Assembly: GCA_009693715.1 (NCBI GenBank)
Contig: SHWT01000002.1
Location: 1-47,832, forward strand
Direction: 5' to 3'
Length of the DNA stretch: 47,832 nucleotides
DNA from: Chitinophagaceae bacterium
GTDB lineage: Bacteria; Bacteroidota; Bacteroidia; Chitinophagales; Chitinophagaceae
The notes under the pieces are model-generated. The model ran no database searches, was not told where the DNA came from, and saw only the letters and a list, made by a program, of their open reading frames with translations. A program made the translations under genes and the position numbers. Every line of letters starts with the position of its first letter. The first letter of the stretch is position 1. This document shows, in pieces, positions 9,711 to 19,045 of the stretch.

Positions 9711-11216
9711 TCATTTTAAAACAAACATTTTTTTGATATCATTCTTCACTACTTTGCCCATTGCATTGCGAGGCAAATCATTCATGACCAAGTACCTTCT
9801 TGGTTTTTTATAAGAAGCTATATAATTTACAATCCAATCTGATAATTTTTTTTCATTAAAGTCATTGCTGAAAGCATCTTTTAAAACAATGGCTGCTACA
9901 ATTAACTCACCCCACTCATCATCATCAATACCTACGACTGCGCAATCGTGTATCATTTCATTAGTTCTTAAAACCTCTTCTATTTCCAATGCTGATATTT
10001 TATATCCGCCCGACTTTATGATGTCTACAGATTGTCGACCCATAATCCGATAATATCCATTTTCAATCACTGCAATATCACCAGTTTTAAACCAGCCATC
10101 TTTTGTAAAAGTGGCTTGGGTAGCTTCCGGTCGTTGCCAATATTCTTTAAAAACATTATCCCCTTTTACCAATATCTCCCCAGGTATTTGATCCACTACT
10201 TGAACATAGTTTTCATCTGCTAACATTATTTGAACACCAGGCAAAGGAATACCAACATATCCCGCCTTTCTATCGCCATGATAGGGGTTGCTAATGGCCA
10301 TCCCAAGTTCAGTCATCCCATATCTTTCTAATAATAGATGGCCACTAATATGCGCCCACTTATCCATCACAGTTACAGGCAGCGCTGCTGATCCACATAC
10401 CATTAGCCTAAATTTTTTCAAGCATTCACGCAATGTATTTTGTTCATCCATCGTTAATGTTTCAATATAGGCAATCAGCTTATAGTAAATGGTAGGCACC
10501 GCCATAAACACATTTAATTTTCCTTGTTCAATTAAATTAAATATAAGCTTTGGCGAAAAACCAGCAGTGAAATAACAGGTAGCCCCTGCCCATAGTGAAC
10601 ATCCAACCACATTTATAATGCCATGCACATGATGTAATGGCAATACACAGGTGATTCGATCATTGGAGGTCCATTCCCAAGCATGAATTAATGTACTTAT
10701 TTGAGCTTCTATATTTATATGCGTAGTCACCACCCCTTTAGGTTTATTGGTGGTACCACTTGTGTATAAAATTAATGCGTTTCGTTGCTTTTCTATCTGA
10801 GGTAATGATGCTGGAAATGCAATTCGTTCTTCATTTACATCCTCAATGACAATTACTCGAATATTAGCAGTTTGTAAATAAGTTGCTAAAACTTCTTTGA
10901 ATTCTTTTGAGATAACTAAAAGAGATGATTGTGTGTCGTCCAACACATACTCCAAGGAAGGAAGTGGATGGGTGATACATAACGGAACCGCAACACCCCC
11001 TGATAACCAAATTGACCATAAAATTTTTACATAATCAAAGCCAGGATGTACCATAAAAGCAACCCTAGCTTCATTTAAATCAGATGACCCATTTAAAAGT
11101 ATTCCGGAATATTTTTGGGAAGTAGCTATCAGTTGCTCATACTTATAAATGACGCCATCATGAACGATGGCGTCATTTTCTAAATGCTTTCTTGCTTGTT
11201 CAAAAAATTGAAGCAT
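9711..11216 (-). CDS. Acyl-CoA synthetase, probable malonyl-CoA synthetase (ACSF3/MatB-like)
   Basis: AMP-binding motif YTSGTTNKPKG; long resemblance to ACSF3: SGGVAVPL...LEYVLDDTQSSLL, WEWTSNDRITCVLPLHHVHGIIN, INVFMAVPTIY-like VFMAVPTIYYKLIAY, LLERYGMTELGMAISNP, GRQSVDIIKSGGYKISALEIEE. Confidence 0.85.
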   Translation of the reverse strand: MLQFFEQARKHLENDAIVHDGVIYKYEQLIATSQKYSGILLNGSSDLNEARVAFMVHPGFDYVKILWSIWLSGGVAVPLCITHPLPSLEYVLDDTQSSLLVISKEFKEVLATYLQTANIRVIVIEDVNEERIAFPASLPQIEKQRNALILYTSGTTNKPKGVVTTHINIEAQISTLIHAWEWTSNDRITCVLPLHHVHGIINVVGCSLWAGATCYFTAGFSPKLIFNLIEQGKLNVFMAVPTIYYKLIAYIETLTMDEQNTLRECLKKFRLMVCGSAALPVTVMDKWAHISGHLLLERYGMTELGMAISNPYHGDRKAGYVGIPLPGVQIMLADENYVQVVDQIPGEILVKGDNVFKEYWQRPEATQATFTKDGWFKTGDIAVIENGYYRIMGRQSVDIIKSGGYKISALEIEEVLRTNEMIHDCAVVGIDDDEWGELIVAAIVLKDAFSNDFNEKKLSDWIVNYIASYKKPRRYLVMNDLPRNAMGKVVKNDIKKMFVLK

Positions 11217-11229
11217 CTATATTATCTAA

Positions 11230-12810
11230 TTACAAGTTGATTATTTTTTCCTTTGGAACCAATGATTTCATAATGCTCCATGCAATTAAATACGCCACTG
11301 CACAAAAAGCAAACATCATTGAATAGGCCGTCGTTAAGGAACCACGTACTGCTTCCTTTTGAATATGAATAAACAACTCATATTGGGTTGGATCCACTGC
11401 TTGTAATTTTGCTTGAATATCTTTGGTTAAATTTGACCAATCTTTTTGTGCCACATTTATCAATATGCCTTTTTTATCGGTAACGTTGAGCGAAACCACT
11501 TTGTTTAAATAATCAGAAAAGCCTGTACTTGTAGCACTTGACCAAGTCGCATTGACTGCTTTTAATTTGTAGCTATCAAACAACCAACCGCCCACTTTTG
11601 AAACCACAACACCACCTAATCCACCAGCCATTCCTCCAATACCTACCACTGTTGCAATGGATCGTTTTGGAAACATATCAGATACAGTGGTGTAAATATT
11701 TGCTGACCATGCCTGATGCGCTGACGCACCAATACCTATAAATATAACGGGTACCCAATAACTCAAATAACCCAAAGGTTGTACCGCTAAAACCACCAAA
11801 GGAATAAATGCAATCATCAACATGGCTTTCATACGTCCATCATATGGCTTCATTCCTTTGTTAATAAAATAAGTAGGGAAATAACCGCCACCAATACTAC
11901 CTACCATAGTCATACTATACAATACCGTTAATGGAATGATGATTGCAGTGCCTTCCATACTATATTGGTCCTTTAAATAACCTGGTAACCAAAATAAGAA
12001 AAACCACCAAACCCCATCTGTCATAAACTTACCAATAGCAAAAGCCCAGGTTTGTTTATAACCCATCAATGTAGCCCATGAAATTCGATTGGTCACTTTT
12101 CCATCTACTACGGTGTCCTCCACCTCAGTATGATCAGTGATGTATTCCAGCTCATCTGCAGATAATCTTTTTTGCTCTGCGGGCTTATCATAATAGATAA
12201 ACCAAAAAATCAACCACAAGAATCCAATAGCCCCAATGATAAAAAATGCTTCCTCCCAACCCCAAGTGGTTACTATCCATGGAACAGATAGTGGTGCTAA
12301 TATGGCACCCACATTGGTACCTGAATTAAATATACCTGTAGCAAATGATCTTTCTTTTTTGGGAAAATATTCGGCTGTTGCTTTAATGGCTGCTGGAAAA
12401 TTACCCGCTTCTCCAAAACCTAATAAGGCCCTTGATAACATAAAACCTGCAATTGAAATTGGCACTGCAGTAATTCCTACCCAACCTAAAACGGTTGCTA
12501 CCATCATACCCGCGGGCACCGCATAAGCATGTAAAATTGCAGCTAAAGACCATATAATGATGGCCCAGGCATAGCCTGATTTTGTGCCTAATTTATCTAC
12601 GATACGTCCAGCAAACAATAAACTGATCGCGTAACTAAATTGAAATACCGAAGCGATATTTGCGTAATCACTATTACTCCAATCAAATTCTCGTTCCAAG
12701 GTGGGCTTTAATAAACTCAACACTTGACGATCTAAATAATTTATGGTTGTTGCAAAAAACAATAACGCACAAATGGTCCAACGATATTTTCCAATAGTAG
12801 TTTGTTTCAT
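11230..12810 (-). CDS. exuT: MFS transporter, hexuronate (ExuT)-like, with an insertion before the last transmembrane helix
   Basis: YRWTICALLFFATTINYLDRQVLSLLKPTLEREF start is typical of ExuT/ACS family; adjacent to uronate genes. Confidence 0.85.
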   Translation of the reverse strand: MKQTTIGKYRWTICALLFFATTINYLDRQVLSLLKPTLEREFDWSNSDYANIASVFQFSYAISLLFAGRIVDKLGTKSGYAWAIIIWSLAAILHAYAVPAGMMVATVLGWVGITAVPISIAGFMLSRALLGFGEAGNFPAAIKATAEYFPKKERSFATGIFNSGTNVGAILAPLSVPWIVTTWGWEEAFFIIGAIGFLWLIFWFIYYDKPAEQKRLSADELEYITDHTEVEDTVVDGKVTNRISWATLMGYKQTWAFAIGKFMTDGVWWFFLFWLPGYLKDQYSMEGTAIIIPLTVLYSMTMVGSIGGGYFPTYFINKGMKPYDGRMKAMLMIAFIPLVVLAVQPLGYLSYWVPVIFIGIGASAHQAWSANIYTTVSDMFPKRSIATVVGIGGMAGGLGGVVVSKVGGWLFDSYKLKAVNATWSSATSTGFSDYLNKVVSLNVTDKKGILINVAQKDWSNLTKDIQAKLQAVDPTQYELFIHIQKEAVRGSLTTAYSMMFAFCAVAYLIAWSIMKSLVPKEKIINL

Positions 12811-13476
12811 TTACTTTGTTTTAATTGTTTGGATAAGTTCCAACACTTTTATTGTTTCACTTTCAATGGTCGCATACTCCTTTGCTTCCATTAATTTTTT
12901 ACTAATCAATTTACTTCCCATACCCACTGCACATACCCCTGCTTTAAACCAGCCTTCAATATTTTCCCTAGTCGTATCCACCCCTCCAGTAGGCATAAAT
13001 AAAAGTTTAGGAAATATATCTTTGATCCCACTTAAAAATTCAGGGCCTAATAAATTACCTGGGAATAACTTAATAAATTTTACCCCATTGTTTTCAGCTG
13101 CAATAATTTCTGTAGGCGTCATACAACCTGGCGCATACAATAATCCTTTAGCGTGCGTATAATCAGCTACTTCAGCAACATAACCCGGACTCACTAAAAA
13201 ATCAGCTCCTGCATTAATATAATCTGTCGCTTGCGCTACATTTTTTATTGTCCCCACCCCCATTAATAAATCAGGCATTTCTGCATTTCTAATTGCCACC
13301 ATTGCTTTGAAGTTTTTTAAAGCCGCTTCACCACGATTGGTATATTCCACTGCTTTTACGCCAGCTTTATAAATAGAACGTAAAATTTCGATACTCACGG
13401 ACTCATCAGCGTTAAAATATAAAGGCAACATTCCTTGGTGAATGATTGCGTCGATTGCTTGTTGATTTTTACTCAT
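12811..13476 (-). CDS. eda: Bifunctional KHG/KDPG aldolase; start at MSKNQQ preferred over the longer listed ORF (13521)
   Basis: QGMLPLYFN...GVKAVEYTNRGEAAL, GVGTIKN, FLVSPGY, KLFPGNLLGPEFL, FMPTGGV are KDPG aldolase motifs. Confidence 0.9.
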   Translation of the reverse strand: MSKNQQAIDAIIHQGMLPLYFNADESVSIEILRSIYKAGVKAVEYTNRGEAALKNFKAMVAIRNAEMPDLLMGVGTIKNVAQATDYINAGADFLVSPGYVAEVADYTHAKGLLYAPGCMTPTEIIAAENNGVKFIKLFPGNLLGPEFLSGIKDIFPKLLFMPTGGVDTTRENIEGWFKAGVCAVGMGSKLISKKLMEAKEYATIESETIKVLELIQTIKTK

Positions 13477-13533
13477 AATTTTTTTATTACTATTAATATT
13501 AAAATACAATTGATCCGACATGAATCGGATTAT

Positions 13534-13983
13534 CTATATCCTCACTTTTATGACCATTTTTGTAATTTCCCCGTCCCCAATCATTGGCGCATGAACATCT
13601 TCCGGAAAGAAAATAACAAATTGGTGATCGGTTAAACTAAAAAAAGTATCAGGTTGATCCAAATACAATTGCACATCTTTTTCTTCATTATAATCACCAT
13701 TAGGCAATACGCACTTACTCCTTGGCTTCCATCCCATTTGCTCATCCCCTTTGATACAAAGTTGAATATCAATATTTTTATTATGGCATTCAAATTTTGC
13801 AACACTCGCTTCAGCTGTTTTACCAACCGCCGTATTGTTAATCACTTTTAATCCATCGGAAATATCAAACTTGCCTGTTTCGATGGCCGCTAAATTTTGT
13901 GCAGCGATATATTCAAAAGCGGATTGAAATAAAGGATGTACGCTGTAATATTTGTGTGCATTCTGAAGAGTATCTATAATCAT
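13534..13983 (-). CDS. YhcH/YjgK/YiaL (DUF386, EbgC-like) family protein
   Basis: MIIDTLQNAHKYYSVHPLFQSAFEYI...AKFECHNKNIDIQLCIKGDEQMGW...FFPEDVHAPMIGDGEITKMVIKV. Confidence 0.85.
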   Translation of the reverse strand: MIIDTLQNAHKYYSVHPLFQSAFEYIAAQNLAAIETGKFDISDGLKVINNTAVGKTAEASVAKFECHNKNIDIQLCIKGDEQMGWKPRSKCVLPNGDYNEEKDVQLYLDQPDTFFSLTDHQFVIFFPEDVHAPMIGDGEITKMVIKVRI

Positions 13984-14062
13984 TTCATTCTGTTTTAATT
14001 CATCAATTTTAAAAATGAATGATGCGACTCATATGAATCGCATCATTAGTAAGTTACTATAA

Positions 14063-15088
14063 TTATCGTTGAACACGACCACTACCATCCCCTTTCATTA
14101 AATCTTTAACATCACTTAATGTTGCGTGATTCAAATCACCTGGAATAGTATGTTTTAAAGCACTAGCAGCAACCCCAAATTCAGCAGCATCTGCCATCGA
14201 CATGCCTGTTACTAACCCATAAATCAAACCACTTGCAAAACTATCGCCACTACCAACTCTGTCCACAATACGAACATTGTATTGTTTGCTATGGTAAAAA
14301 TCAGTTCCATTATAAACCAATGCACTCCATCCATTATCACTTGCACTATGGCTTTCGCGCAATGAGGATGCAATAAATTTAAATCCAAACTTTGCTTGCA
14401 TTTGCTTAAATACATCTTTAAAACCATCTAGGTTCAACTCCCCTTTGGTCACATCTGTATCAGCAGCTTTAAAACCTAAAGTAGTATCTGCATCTTCTTC
14501 GTTGCCGATACACACATCCACATGTTTACATAATTCAGTCATCACTTCTCTTGCCTTTTCCTTAGTCCACAATTTCTTACGGTAATTTAAATCGATACTT
14601 GTAGTAATTCCTTTTGCTTTTGCCGCTTTTAAAGCCGCTAATGTTAAAGCTGCTGCTTTATCACTTAAAGCAGGCGTTATACCTGTCGTATGAAACCAAT
14701 CAGCACCATCTAAAATTTTATCAAAATCAAACTCAGACGCATCCACATCAGCAATAGATGCACCTGCACGATCATATACTACTTGTGACGCACGCATGGA
14801 AGCACCTGTCTCTAAAAAGTAAATGCCTAAACGATCTCCACCACGCGCAATAAATTGGGTATCTACGCCATATCTTCTTAAATGATTAATAGCAGATTGT
14901 CCAATTGGATTATTAGGTACTTTGGTTACAAAAGTTCCATTTAAACCATAATTACATAAAGCTGCAGCCACATTTGCTTCTCCACCACCATAAGTGATAT
15001 CAAAGGTGTCCGCTTGTACAAACCTTTTAAAATCGGGTGTTGACAAACGCAACATAATTTCCCCGAGTGTAACTACTTTCTTGCTCAT
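14063..15088 (-). CDS. kdgK: 2-dehydro-3-deoxygluconokinase (PfkB family)
   Basis: VTLGEIMLRLSTPDFKRFVQADTFDITYGGGEANVAAAL; DRVGSGDSFASGLIYG PfkB signature. Confidence 0.9.
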   Translation of the reverse strand: MSKKVVTLGEIMLRLSTPDFKRFVQADTFDITYGGGEANVAAALCNYGLNGTFVTKVPNNPIGQSAINHLRRYGVDTQFIARGGDRLGIYFLETGASMRASQVVYDRAGASIADVDASEFDFDKILDGADWFHTTGITPALSDKAAALTLAALKAAKAKGITTSIDLNYRKKLWTKEKAREVMTELCKHVDVCIGNEEDADTTLGFKAADTDVTKGELNLDGFKDVFKQMQAKFGFKFIASSLRESHSASDNGWSALVYNGTDFYHSKQYNVRIVDRVGSGDSFASGLIYGLVTGMSMADAAEFGVAASALKHTIPGDLNHATLSDVKDLMKGDGSGRVQR

Positions 15089-15106
15089 AACTTGTTTTAT
15101 TTTATA

Positions 15107-16528
15107 TTAATTAATTTTAAAATATTCCTTTGCATTATAATAACATATATTTTTTAAGATATCTGCTATCCACTTTTCATCATTGGGTATAAGTCCTTTT
15201 TCCATATCCTGTGCAAATAAATTACAAATGATACGTCTAAAATATTCATGCCTCGAATAAGATAAAAAGCTACGGCTATCTGTTAACATTCCAATGAATG
15301 TGGATACAACACCCATATTTGATAAAGCATTTATTTGCTTCTCCATGCCATCCTTTTGATCCAAAAACCACCAGCCTGATCCAAACTGCATTTTGCCCTT
15401 TAAATTGCCGTCACTAAAATTACCACACATGGTTGCGAAAACCTCATTATCAGAAGGATTGTTATTGTATAAAATAGTTTTAGCTAATTCGTCACTTTGA
15501 TCCAACGCATTTAAAAAATTAGACAAACTAACTGCCTGTGGATAATCACCAATTGAATCTGTTCCGGAATCAACTCCAATACGAGCTACTAACTTGGTGT
15601 TATTATTACGAATCGGGCCCAAGTGAAATTGTTGTACCCAGCCTTTTTTACAATACATTCTCGATAATGATAAAAGTATGGCACCTGAGAAACGCTCTGG
15701 CTGAGAAAAAGGTGAACTGTTTTTGTTTTTAATAAATTGAACAAACTCTTTTTCCAATTCCGTAGTGAAAGTAATTTGGGATGGCATTTGCGTAAATGCA
15801 TGGTCCGACACGCGACAACCATGTTGATGAAAATAATTAACCCTACTCTCTAATGCAATTAAAAAAGTACTGATAGAATTAATTTTTGTACCTGAAACCT
15901 TTTCCAACTTTTGCAAATATTGTATAAACGCCTCCTTATTTGAAATATTTAAAGCCTTATCCGGTCTGAAAGTGGGTAATACTTTGCACTTAAAGCTACT
16001 TTTTGCTATTTTTTTATGATCAGCCAAATCATCACATGGATCATCGGTGGTTCCCACTAATTCCACCTTATAATTATTTAAAATTCCTTGTGTTGAAAAT
16101 TTATCCTGAGCCAAAAGCGTGTTGCATTTTTTATAAATTGCACCGGCACTTTTTTCATCTAAATATTCATTGATTCCAAAAGGGCGTTTTAATTCTAAAT
16201 GTGACCAGTGAAATAATGGATTACGAATGGTTTGTGGCATACATCTAGCCCAAGCTTTAAATTTATCTTCATCACTTGCATTGCCTGTAATTAATTTTTC
16301 ATCAATACCCAGCGCACGCATCGCTCTCCATTTATAGTGATCCCCTTTTAACCAAATCTCTGTTAAATTTTTGAATTTTTTATTTTCTGCAATTTCATTT
16401 GGAGGCAGATGATTGTGATAATCAATAATAGGCAAATTAGCTACATGATTATGGTATAATTTATTCGCCATTTTACTTTCAAGTAAAAATTGGTCGGTAA
16501 ATATTGTTTTCTTTTTCGAAATAGCCAT
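15107..16528 (-). CDS. uxaC: Glucuronate isomerase
   Basis: IIDYHNHLPPNEIAENKKF, VELVGTTDDPCDDL, SGWWFLDQKDGMEKQI, GMLTDSRSFLSYSRHEYFRR are UxaC hallmarks. Confidence 0.95.
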   Translation of the reverse strand: MAISKKKTIFTDQFLLESKMANKLYHNHVANLPIIDYHNHLPPNEIAENKKFKNLTEIWLKGDHYKWRAMRALGIDEKLITGNASDEDKFKAWARCMPQTIRNPLFHWSHLELKRPFGINEYLDEKSAGAIYKKCNTLLAQDKFSTQGILNNYKVELVGTTDDPCDDLADHKKIAKSSFKCKVLPTFRPDKALNISNKEAFIQYLQKLEKVSGTKINSISTFLIALESRVNYFHQHGCRVSDHAFTQMPSQITFTTELEKEFVQFIKNKNSSPFSQPERFSGAILLSLSRMYCKKGWVQQFHLGPIRNNNTKLVARIGVDSGTDSIGDYPQAVSLSNFLNALDQSDELAKTILYNNNPSDNEVFATMCGNFSDGNLKGKMQFGSGWWFLDQKDGMEKQINALSNMGVVSTFIGMLTDSRSFLSYSRHEYFRRIICNLFAQDMEKGLIPNDEKWIADILKNICYYNAKEYFKIN

Positions 16529-16549
16529 AGTGTCTATTATTTAATTATT

Positions 16550-17764
16550 TTATTTATTTTCTTCTAGGCTTCTTAAGATACCTAATTCAACACCTCTTAA
16601 TTCCGCCAAACCTTTTAATCTGCCAATAGCAGAATAACCAGGATAGGTTTTCTTTTTCAAATCATCTAACATTTGATGTCCATGATCAGGTCGCATCGGT
16701 ATATCAACACCACGCTTTTGCATCACAAGAACAATTTCTTTAATCACCCCATACATATCCACATCCCCTTCTAAATGATTGTCCTCATAAAAGTCACCTT
16801 GTATATTGCGCTTCGTACTTCGTAAGTGAATAAAATTGATTCTGTCCCCAAACTGCTTTACCATTTCTGGTAAATTGTTATCAGGCCTTACGCCAAAGGA
16901 ACCTGTACAAAAACACAATCCATTACTCAAGGAAGGAACTGCACCTGCTAAAGCAGCGATATCTGATGCAGTACTTACAATTCTTGGCAATCCTAAAATG
17001 GCATGCGGCGGATCATCAGGATGAATGACCATTTTAATACCTGCTGCTTCCGCTACCGGAACTACTAGTTGTAAAAAATAAATCAAATGACTTCTTAATT
17101 TATCTGCATCTATTCCTGCATAGGCATCCAAAGCTGCTTGAAATTGTTCCATCGTAAAACTTTCCTCACTTCCTGGCAAACCCTTGATCATATTTTTTTG
17201 TATCAACGCTAATTCAGCTTCACTTGCATTTTCAAATTTATGTTTAGCAATGACTATTTCTTCTGCGGTATAATCCTTTTCAGCACCCTTTCTTTTTAAA
17301 ATAAATAAATCAAAAGCCATGACCGCCGCTTTTTCATACAATAATGCCAATGAACCATCAGGCATAGGATATTCTAAATTGGTTCTTGTCCAATCCATGA
17401 CAGGCATAAAATTGTAAGTCACAATTTTGACACCACATTCTGCCAAATTATTTAAACTAATTTTATAGTTTTCAATAATTTGCAAATAGCCGCTGACTTG
17501 CGTTTTAATGGATTCATGCACTGGCAAGCTTTCAACGACTGACCATTTTAATCCAGCAGCTTCTACCAAATCAATTCTTTTTTGAATTTCATCTACTGTC
17601 CAAACATCCCCATTCGAAATATGATGCAATGCGGTAACAACGCCAGTGCAACCAGCTTGTCTGATATCTGATAAAGAAACTGGATCATTTGGCCCATACC
17701 AGCGCATGGTTTGCTCCATTCTGTTTTTTACATTCCCATATGAAGGGTAAAAATGATGTCCCAT
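16550..17764 (-). CDS. uxuA: Mannonate dehydratase
   Basis: [80 protein letters not shown]. Confidence 0.95.
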   Translation of the reverse strand: MGHHFYPSYGNVKNRMEQTMRWYGPNDPVSLSDIRQAGCTGVVTALHHISNGDVWTVDEIQKRIDLVEAAGLKWSVVESLPVHESIKTQVSGYLQIIENYKISLNNLAECGVKIVTYNFMPVMDWTRTNLEYPMPDGSLALLYEKAAVMAFDLFILKRKGAEKDYTAEEIVIAKHKFENASEAELALIQKNMIKGLPGSEESFTMEQFQAALDAYAGIDADKLRSHLIYFLQLVVPVAEAAGIKMVIHPDDPPHAILGLPRIVSTASDIAALAGAVPSLSNGLCFCTGSFGVRPDNNLPEMVKQFGDRINFIHLRSTKRNIQGDFYEDNHLEGDVDMYGVIKEIVLVMQKRGVDIPMRPDHGHQMLDDLKKKTYPGYSAIGRLKGLAELRGVELGILRSLEENK

Positions 17765-17878
17765 TATTTTAATTCAACTTTTATAATTTAATCAAATACA
17801 ATCTCAAAAAACATTTGCAATAGTTAAATGATCGACATTGAAATATTTTTTTTACCGTCATTCAACGAATGTAAATTT

Positions 17879-18700
17879 TTATACCCCACTGTTAATCGTA
17901 AATCCTCCATCTACACCGATATCCATACCCGTCACGAATTTTGACGCGTCACTTAATAACCAAACCAAGGCGCCTATTAATTCATCTGGCTTGCCAAATC
18001 TTTTGTAAGGTGTATTTCTTATAATCGCATTGCCTCTGTCTGTATAAGATCCATCTTCATTGGTTAGTAAAGTTTTATTTTGACTTGTAAGGAAAAACCC
18101 CGGCATGATGGAATTGATTCTTATTTTATCACCATAACGATTGGCCATTTCAATAGCAAACCATTTGGTATAAATATCAATGGCCGCCTTACCCATACTA
18201 TATCCTAAAACCTTTGTTATAGCACGCTTGGAGCTCACCGATGAAATATTAACGATACTTCCATTGCCCGTTTTTGCGATTTCAGGTCCAAATACTTGAA
18301 CTGGAATAATAGTACCCCATAAATTAAGCACCAAAGCATCTTTCATTCCATCAATATTCAAATTGAAAACATCTTCGGTTGGCTGTAAAACACCCGATGG
18401 AATATTTCCTCCAGCGCCATTCACTAAGCCATCTATTTTGCCATACTTCTCTAAAATTTCATTTTTTGCTGAAACCAATTGAGCTTCTTCTAATACATTC
18501 ACCGAAATAAAATGCGCATCCCCTCCATTCGCTTTCACTTCTGCTACTCGCTCATTTCCTTTTTCCGCATTTTGACCCAAAATAATTGGAATACCTCCTT
18601 GGGTTGCAATCCCTTTGACAAAACCAGCGCCTAATACACCAGTACCTCCAGTAACCACAATTACCTTTCCTGCTAAACTAAACATGTCCGAATGTCCCAT
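17879..18700 (-). CDS. uxuB: SDR family oxidoreductase, probable D-mannonate oxidoreductase (fructuronate reductase)
   Basis: VTGGTGVLGAGFVKGI Rossmann motif, NGAGGNIPSG, YSMGK catalytic motif; next to uxuA/uxaC. Confidence 0.85.
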   Translation of the reverse strand: MGHSDMFSLAGKVIVVTGGTGVLGAGFVKGIATQGGIPIILGQNAEKGNERVAEVKANGGDAHFISVNVLEEAQLVSAKNEILEKYGKIDGLVNGAGGNIPSGVLQPTEDVFNLNIDGMKDALVLNLWGTIIPVQVFGPEIAKTGNGSIVNISSVSSKRAITKVLGYSMGKAAIDIYTKWFAIEMANRYGDKIRINSIMPGFFLTSQNKTLLTNEDGSYTDRGNAIIRNTPYKRFGKPDELIGALVWLLSDASKFVTGMDIGVDGGFTINSGV

Positions 18701-18846
18701 TTTTTAAATTTAAGTTTAATAAATATCATCCTATTTTCATTTTATTTATAAAGCATTTTGAAAGATTATATTATCTAACAAAAAAAGAAATACAAATAAG
18801 TAAATAATTTAATTAATTGTTTATATGATGTTCAAATACAATAAGT

Positions 18847-18870
18847 TAAGTGAATAAAACCATTCACTTA
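18847..18870. promoter_or_regulatory. 24-nt perfect palindrome in the uxuB-LacI divergent region (candidate operator or leader hairpin)
   Basis: TAAGTGAAT-aaaacc-ATTCACTTA, 9-bp perfect arms. Confidence 0.45.
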
Positions 18871-18969
18871 TTGCAAGCACAAGTAGCAATTAATTAGTAT
18901 GAAAATTACAAAATTTTAAACAAATTTCGAATTATTCAATCGAGAAAAAAACAAATAAACTATACTATT

Positions 18970-18993
18970 TACGCAAACGATGTAGTAATATTA
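18970..18993. promoter_or_regulatory. Candidate LacI-family operator
   Basis: TACGCAAACGATGTAGTAATATTA; 21/24 identical to the site at 27049-27072. Confidence 0.6.
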
Positions 18994-19045
18994 GTAAATT
19001 GGCAATAATTTAGAACTTACAAAGCAAACATTAGCACATACACCC

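Noticed and set aside
9448-9813. Plus-strand 121 aa ORF spanning the esterase/synthetase junction
   Set aside because: Antisense to two confident genes
12743-13162. Plus-strand 139 aa ORF antisense to exuT/eda
   Set aside because: Shadow ORF, overlaps two confident genes
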